Part shown: piece by piece, positions 60,586 through 64,000 of the stretch
Numbering within the stretch: the first letter of the stretch is position 1
How the letters are laid out: each line of letters starts with the position of its first letter
DNA from: Massilia pinisoli
GTDB taxonomy: Bacteria > Pseudomonadota > Gammaproteobacteria > Burkholderiales > Burkholderiaceae_D
Length of the DNA stretch: 64,000 bases
Direction of reading: 5' to 3'
NCBI RefSeq assembly: GCF_024753285.1
Contig: NZ_JANUGW010000019.1
Span: 59,602-123,601, forward strand
Made by a program: the position numbers and the translations under genes
Notes under the pieces: model-generated
The model's database searches: none
The model's input: only the letters and a program-made list of their open reading frames with translations
Told to the model about the DNA's origin: nothing

Positions 60586-61836
60586 ATGCCTCCTATGTTT
60601 TCGACACGCCGCAGTGTACCCCCTTTATTGACCGTCGTCGCCTTGCTGGCCGCCTGCACGACGCCGCAGCCGCCGCAGCCGCGCCCCCAGCCGCAACCGC
60701 CGATCAAGATGCCGCCGCCCGTCGGGCCGGTGACCGTGCCGCCGACCCAGCCACCGGCGCAACCGCAGCCGGCGCCGCCGCCCGCGCCCCTGTTCACGCC
60801 CGTGACGTTCGACGCGTTGCCCGGCTGGCAGCAGGACGACCTGCGCCAGGCCTGGCCCGCGTTCCAGGCGTCGTGCCGCGCGCTGGGCGCGAAACCGGAC
60901 TGGAACGCGCCGTGCGCGGCGGGCAAACGGATCGACCCGGCCGACGGCACCGCGATCCGCCAGTTCTTCGAGACGTATTTCGTGCCGAACCTCGTGCGCG
61001 CGCCCGACGGCGCGGACGCGGGCCTGATCACGGGCTACTACGAACCGATGCTGCGCGGCGCGCGCCGGCGCGGCGGCGCCTACCAGACGCCGTTGTATAA
61101 AGTGCCGGACGACCTGATCACCGTCGACCTGGCGAGCGTCTACCCGAACCTGAAAGGCATGCGGCTGCGCGGGCGCCTCGTCGGCAAGACGGTCGTCCCG
61201 TACGGCACGCGGGCCGAGATCGAGCGTTCCCGCATCCCGGGCAAGGAACTCGTGTGGGTCGACGACCCGGTGGAGGCGTTCTTCCTCGAGGTGCAAGGCT
61301 CCGGCCGCGTGCAGCTGGACGACGGGGAGACGGTGCGCATCGCGTACGCCGACCAGAACGGCCATCCGTACAAGGCGATCGGCCGCTGGCTCATCGACAA
61401 GGGCGAGCTGGCCCCGGCCGAGGCGACGGCGCAGGGCATCCGCGCGTGGATCGCCGCGCATCCGGAACGGCGCCAGGAACTCCTCGACGTCAATCCGAGC
61501 TATGTCTTCTTCCGCGAAGAGCGCCTGCCCGATCCGTCGGTCGGCCCGAAGGGCGCGCTGGGCGTACCGCTGACACCGGCGCGCTCCGTCGCCGTCGACC
61601 CCAGCTTCGTGCCGCTGGGCGTGCCGCTGTTCCTGTCGACGACGGAGCCGAACGGCGACGCGCCGCTGCAGCGCCTCGTGATGGCGCAGGACACCGGCGG
61701 CGCCATCAAGGGCGCCGTGCGCGCGGACTTCTTCTTCGGCTTCGGCGAGCAGGCGGCCGACAACGCGGGCCGCATGAAGCAGCGGGGCCAGATCTGGGCA
61801 TTGCTGCCGCGGCCGGCGTTGTCGGCCGCGCGTTGA
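60586..61836 (+). CDS. mltA: Membrane-bound lytic murein transglycosylase A
   Basis: A 416-residue outer-membrane lipoprotein that cuts peptidoglycan. The signal ends in lipobox LLAAC, followed by a long Pro/Gln-rich linker (about 25-70). The MltA barrel contains GLITGYYEPMLRGARRRGG, LVWVDDPVEAFFLEVQGSGRVQLDDG split over its core, and AYADQNGHPYKAIGRWL. The C-terminal 3D domain (VPLGVPLFLST, MAQDTGGAIKGAVRADFFFG) has the catalytic Asp. ATG 60586 and ATG 60595 are both possible starts. It ends directly against the stop codon of the convergent MFS gene. Confidence 0.95.
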   Translation: MPPMFSTRRSVPPLLTVVALLAACTTPQPPQPRPQPQPPIKMPPPVGPVTVPPTQPPAQPQPAPPPAPLFTPVTFDALPGWQQDDLRQAWPAFQASCRALGAKPDWNAPCAAGKRIDPADGTAIRQFFETYFVPNLVRAPDGADAGLITGYYEPMLRGARRRGGAYQTPLYKVPDDLITVDLASVYPNLKGMRLRGRLVGKTVVPYGTRAEIERSRIPGKELVWVDDPVEAFFLEVQGSGRVQLDDGETVRIAYADQNGHPYKAIGRWLIDKGELAPAEATAQGIRAWIAAHPERRQELLDVNPSYVFFREERLPDPSVGPKGALGVPLTPARSVAVDPSFVPLGVPLFLSTTEPNGDAPLQRLVMAQDTGGAIKGAVRADFFFGFGEQAADNAGRMKQRGQIWALLPRPALSAAR

Positions 61837-63099
61837 TCACTGCCTGATCCGGTGCAGCCGGGTGCCGAACAGCGTCGTCATGGTCAGCAGCAGCGCGCCC
61901 GCCGCGACGACCGTCAACCCGCCGCGCACACCGAGCCATTGGGCCAGCGCACCGGCACCCGCCGCGCCGATGGGGGCCGTGGCCACCGTCATGAAGCGCA
62001 TCGTCGACGTCATCCGGCCCAGCAGCGCATCCGGCGTCACGCGCTGGCGCAGCGCGAGATAGGGCAGGAAGAACAAGGTGCCGCCGCAATCGAGGCAGAA
62101 CACGACGGCGGCATAGGCGGCCGTCGTGGCGCCGCGGCTGCCCAGCAGGTCGCGCGGGATCGTCGGCATCAGCATGAAGCCGAGGCACGAGATGCACAGG
62201 CCCGTCGCGATGGCGCCGCCGGAGCCGAAGCGCCGCGTCAACGGTTTCAGTAACAAGGAACTCAATAGCACGCCAAGGCCGCCCAGCATCTGCGCGGTGC
62301 CCATCAGGCCGGGCGACATGCCCAGCACGCGCGTCGCGAACAGCACGTACAAGGCCGTGTAGCCATAGAACAGCAGGTGCCAGCTGGCGGACGTCCATGC
62401 GAGCAGGCGCAGCACGGGTTGGCTCCAGACGAATTTGAGGCCTTCGGCGACGTCGCGCAGCACGTGCGATTGCGCAGGGTGCGGCTCGGGCTCGCGCGTG
62501 CGGATCCGGCGCAGATTCCACAGCGAGACGGAAAAGCCGGCCACATTGCACAGGATCGCGACAGGCGCACCGAGCGCCTGCACGAGCAGGCCCGCGATGC
62601 CGGGACCGAGCAGGCGCGATGCGGATTCCGTCGCACCCAGCTTGGCCTGCGCATCGATCAGGCCATCGCGGCCGACGAGGAAGGTCAGGAAGATCTGCTC
62701 CGCGCTGCCTCCGACGACGAAGCCGGTGCCCAGCATGAACTGGACCGCATACAGCCAGTGCATGCTGAGCCACCCCTGCCACCACGCGAGCGGTACGGTC
62801 GCGAGGCTCAGCGCCACCGTCGCATCGCTGCCCAGCATGACGGGCAGGCGGCGGCTGCGGTCCAGCAGGACGCCCGTCGGCAGCGAGAACAGCAGGAACG
62901 GCAGGGAGCCGAAGGCGGCGAGGGTGCCCATCTGGGACGGCGTCGCGTGCAGCAGCAGGGCCGCGCAGATGGGCAGCGCGAGCAACGTGATCTGGGCGCC
63001 GAAATTCGTCAGGACGCTGCTGAACCAGAACCGGCGAAAGTCGGCGTTGTGCAGCTGGCCGTCGGCGGCGAGGCTGCGGAGGAGGGCGATGGGGGACAC
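61837..63099 (-). CDS. MFS transporter (MFS_3/enterobactin-exporter-like)
   Basis: A 420-residue inner-membrane carrier with about 12 hydrophobic helices. The N-terminal part FRRFWFSSVLTNFGAQITLLALPI and the loop between helices 2 and 3 (GVLLDRSRRLPVMLGSD) are typical of the EntS-like drug or siderophore exporter group. The substrate is unknown; no siderophore genes are nearby. There is a short cytoplasmic centre loop (RTREPEPHPAQSH). It is convergent with mltA without any gap. Confidence 0.9.
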   Translation of the reverse strand: MSPIALLRSLAADGQLHNADFRRFWFSSVLTNFGAQITLLALPICAALLLHATPSQMGTLAAFGSLPFLLFSLPTGVLLDRSRRLPVMLGSDATVALSLATVPLAWWQGWLSMHWLYAVQFMLGTGFVVGGSAEQIFLTFLVGRDGLIDAQAKLGATESASRLLGPGIAGLLVQALGAPVAILCNVAGFSVSLWNLRRIRTREPEPHPAQSHVLRDVAEGLKFVWSQPVLRLLAWTSASWHLLFYGYTALYVLFATRVLGMSPGLMGTAQMLGGLGVLLSSLLLKPLTRRFGSGGAIATGLCISCLGFMLMPTIPRDLLGSRGATTAAYAAVVFCLDCGGTLFFLPYLALRQRVTPDALLGRMTSTMRFMTVATAPIGAAGAGALAQWLGVRGGLTVVAAGALLLTMTTLFGTRLHRIRQ

Positions 63100-63190
63100 G
63101 GATCGATGATAGCAAAGACATGATTGCCGTATACGTCACATCCGTCGTTCAGGCGCTACAATCCGGGTTCATCTAATTAAAGGGGGCCCC

Positions 63191-63967
63191 ATGGAATATG
63201 CAGACCTGCTGATCGAACACCACGACAAGGTGGTCGTGATCCGCCTGAACCGTCCGAAGGCGCTGAACGCCCTCAACGACAACATGATGAACGAGCTGGG
63301 CGACGCGCTGTACAAGTTCGATGCCGATCCGGCCATCAACGTCATCGTCCTCACCGGCAGCGACAAGGTGTTCGCGGCGGGCGCCGATATCGCCGCCATG
63401 GCCAACTATACGTATGCCGATACGTACCCCGGCAATTACATCGGCCGCAACTGGGAGCACATCCTCAATGTGCGCAAGCCCGTGATCGGCGTCGTCGCCG
63501 GCTACGCGCTGGGCGGCGGCTGCGAACTCGCGATGATGTGCGACTTCCTGATCGCCTCCGATACCGCGAAATTCGGCCAGCCGGAAATCAAGGTCGGCGT
63601 GACCCCGGGCGCCGGCGGCACGCAGCGCCTGCCGCGCGCGATCGGCAAGGCCAAGGCGATGGACATGCTGCTGACGGCGCGCATGATCGATGCTGCGGAA
63701 GCGGAGCGCACGGGTCTCGTCTCGCGCGTCGTCCCAGCCGATCTCGTGATGACGGTGGCGCTGGAAGTGGCGGAGACGATCGCCGCGATGCCGGTGTCGG
63801 TGGCCATGCAGATCAAGGATTCGGTCAACCGCGCGTTCGAGACGACGCTGACCGAGGGCGTTCGCTACGAGCGCCGCTTCTTCCACGCCGGGTTCGGTAC
63901 GCCCGCGCAGAAGGAGGGGATGGCGGCGTTCCTGGAGAAGCGCAAGGCGAATTTCGAAGGGATGTAA
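63191..63967 (+). CDS. Enoyl-CoA hydratase
   Basis: A 258-residue crotonase-family enzyme hydrating trans-2-enoyl-CoA in beta-oxidation. The oxyanion hole lies in FAAGADIAAMA and GYALGGGCELAMMCD; the two catalytic Glu residues are those of GGGCELA and GQPEIKVGVTPGAGGTQRL. Both are intact, so hydratase activity is likely. TACAAT at 63158-63163 is a possible -10 box, and AAAGGGGG precedes the ATG. The sequence after its stop (63968-64000) holds no further feature. Confidence 0.95.
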   Translation: MEYADLLIEHHDKVVVIRLNRPKALNALNDNMMNELGDALYKFDADPAINVIVLTGSDKVFAAGADIAAMANYTYADTYPGNYIGRNWEHILNVRKPVIGVVAGYALGGGCELAMMCDFLIASDTAKFGQPEIKVGVTPGAGGTQRLPRAIGKAKAMDMLLTARMIDAAEAERTGLVSRVVPADLVMTVALEVAETIAAMPVSVAMQIKDSVNRAFETTLTEGVRYERRFFHAGFGTPAQKEGMAAFLEKRKANFEGM

Positions 63968-64000
63968 TTTTTCCACAGCCCTTGCGGGGGCGCGGACGGT

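Overview
The window is GC-rich chromosomal DNA of a betaproteobacterium, most likely from the Massilia/Telluria group (Oxalobacteraceae). That placement is an inference. It rests on the codon bias, on the gene order rpe-gph-trpE-trpG-trpD-(LysE)-trpC, on the ApaG/MltA neighbourhood, on an OsmC-YcaO fusion, and on many secreted carbohydrate-active enzymes and two-component/c-di-GMP proteins. About 60 protein genes, two intact tRNA-Phe genes and one truncated tRNA-Phe copy can be supported. No CRISPR array, insertion sequence, rRNA or replication origin was seen.

Layout. 0-9.8 kb: a partial membrane protein, a HAD hydrolase, a secreted phosphodiesterase pair, then GH16 and GH39 glycosidases, YjdM/PhnA and a feruloyl/PHB-type esterase. 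9.9-15.5 kb: a PAS histidine kinase, a REC-PAS-GGDEF-EAL protein, and a three-gene operon with a slipin (SPFH) gene between two paralogous stress-type genes. 15.9-16.8 kb: a small unknown protein, then a tRNA-Phe locus with a duplicated 3' half enclosing a DUF1059 gene. 16.9-24.3 kb: thioesterase, chemoreceptor, hydrolase, catalase with an OxyR-type site, a lower-GC pair (unknown protein and SMI1/KNR4 protein), and ohr/ohrR. 24.4-42.7 kb: CAP-domain protein, SnoaL-like protein, orphan substrate-binding protein, YgjV, a SWIM-SNF2 helicase, a 25-residue membrane peptide, several alpha/beta hydrolases, a GH31 glucosidase with an AraC regulator, an unknown lower-GC membrane protein, OsmC-YcaO, and a second tRNA-Phe. 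42.8-53.6 kb: a UbiH-type hydroxylase with a DsbC-like protein, a molybdenum hydroxylase operon with its own MobA-like protein, an M61 peptidase, an RsbQ-like hydrolase beside a PAS hybrid kinase, a 3'-truncated nitrilase and a TonB-like lipoprotein. 53.6-64 kb: the tryptophan operon with a leader-peptide attenuator behind rpe-gph, then apaG, a 43-residue membrane protein, mltA, an MFS exporter and an enoyl-CoA hydratase.

How the parts fit. GH16, GH39, GH31 and the esterases suggest polysaccharide degradation in soil or on plants; a LacI-type palindrome in front of the GH16 gene fits sugar control. Catalase and Ohr/OhrR form an oxidative-stress block. The most interesting items are the trp attenuator, the RsbQ/PAS-kinase pair, the slipin operon, the tRNA-Phe duplication scar and several small membrane proteins that are easily missed.
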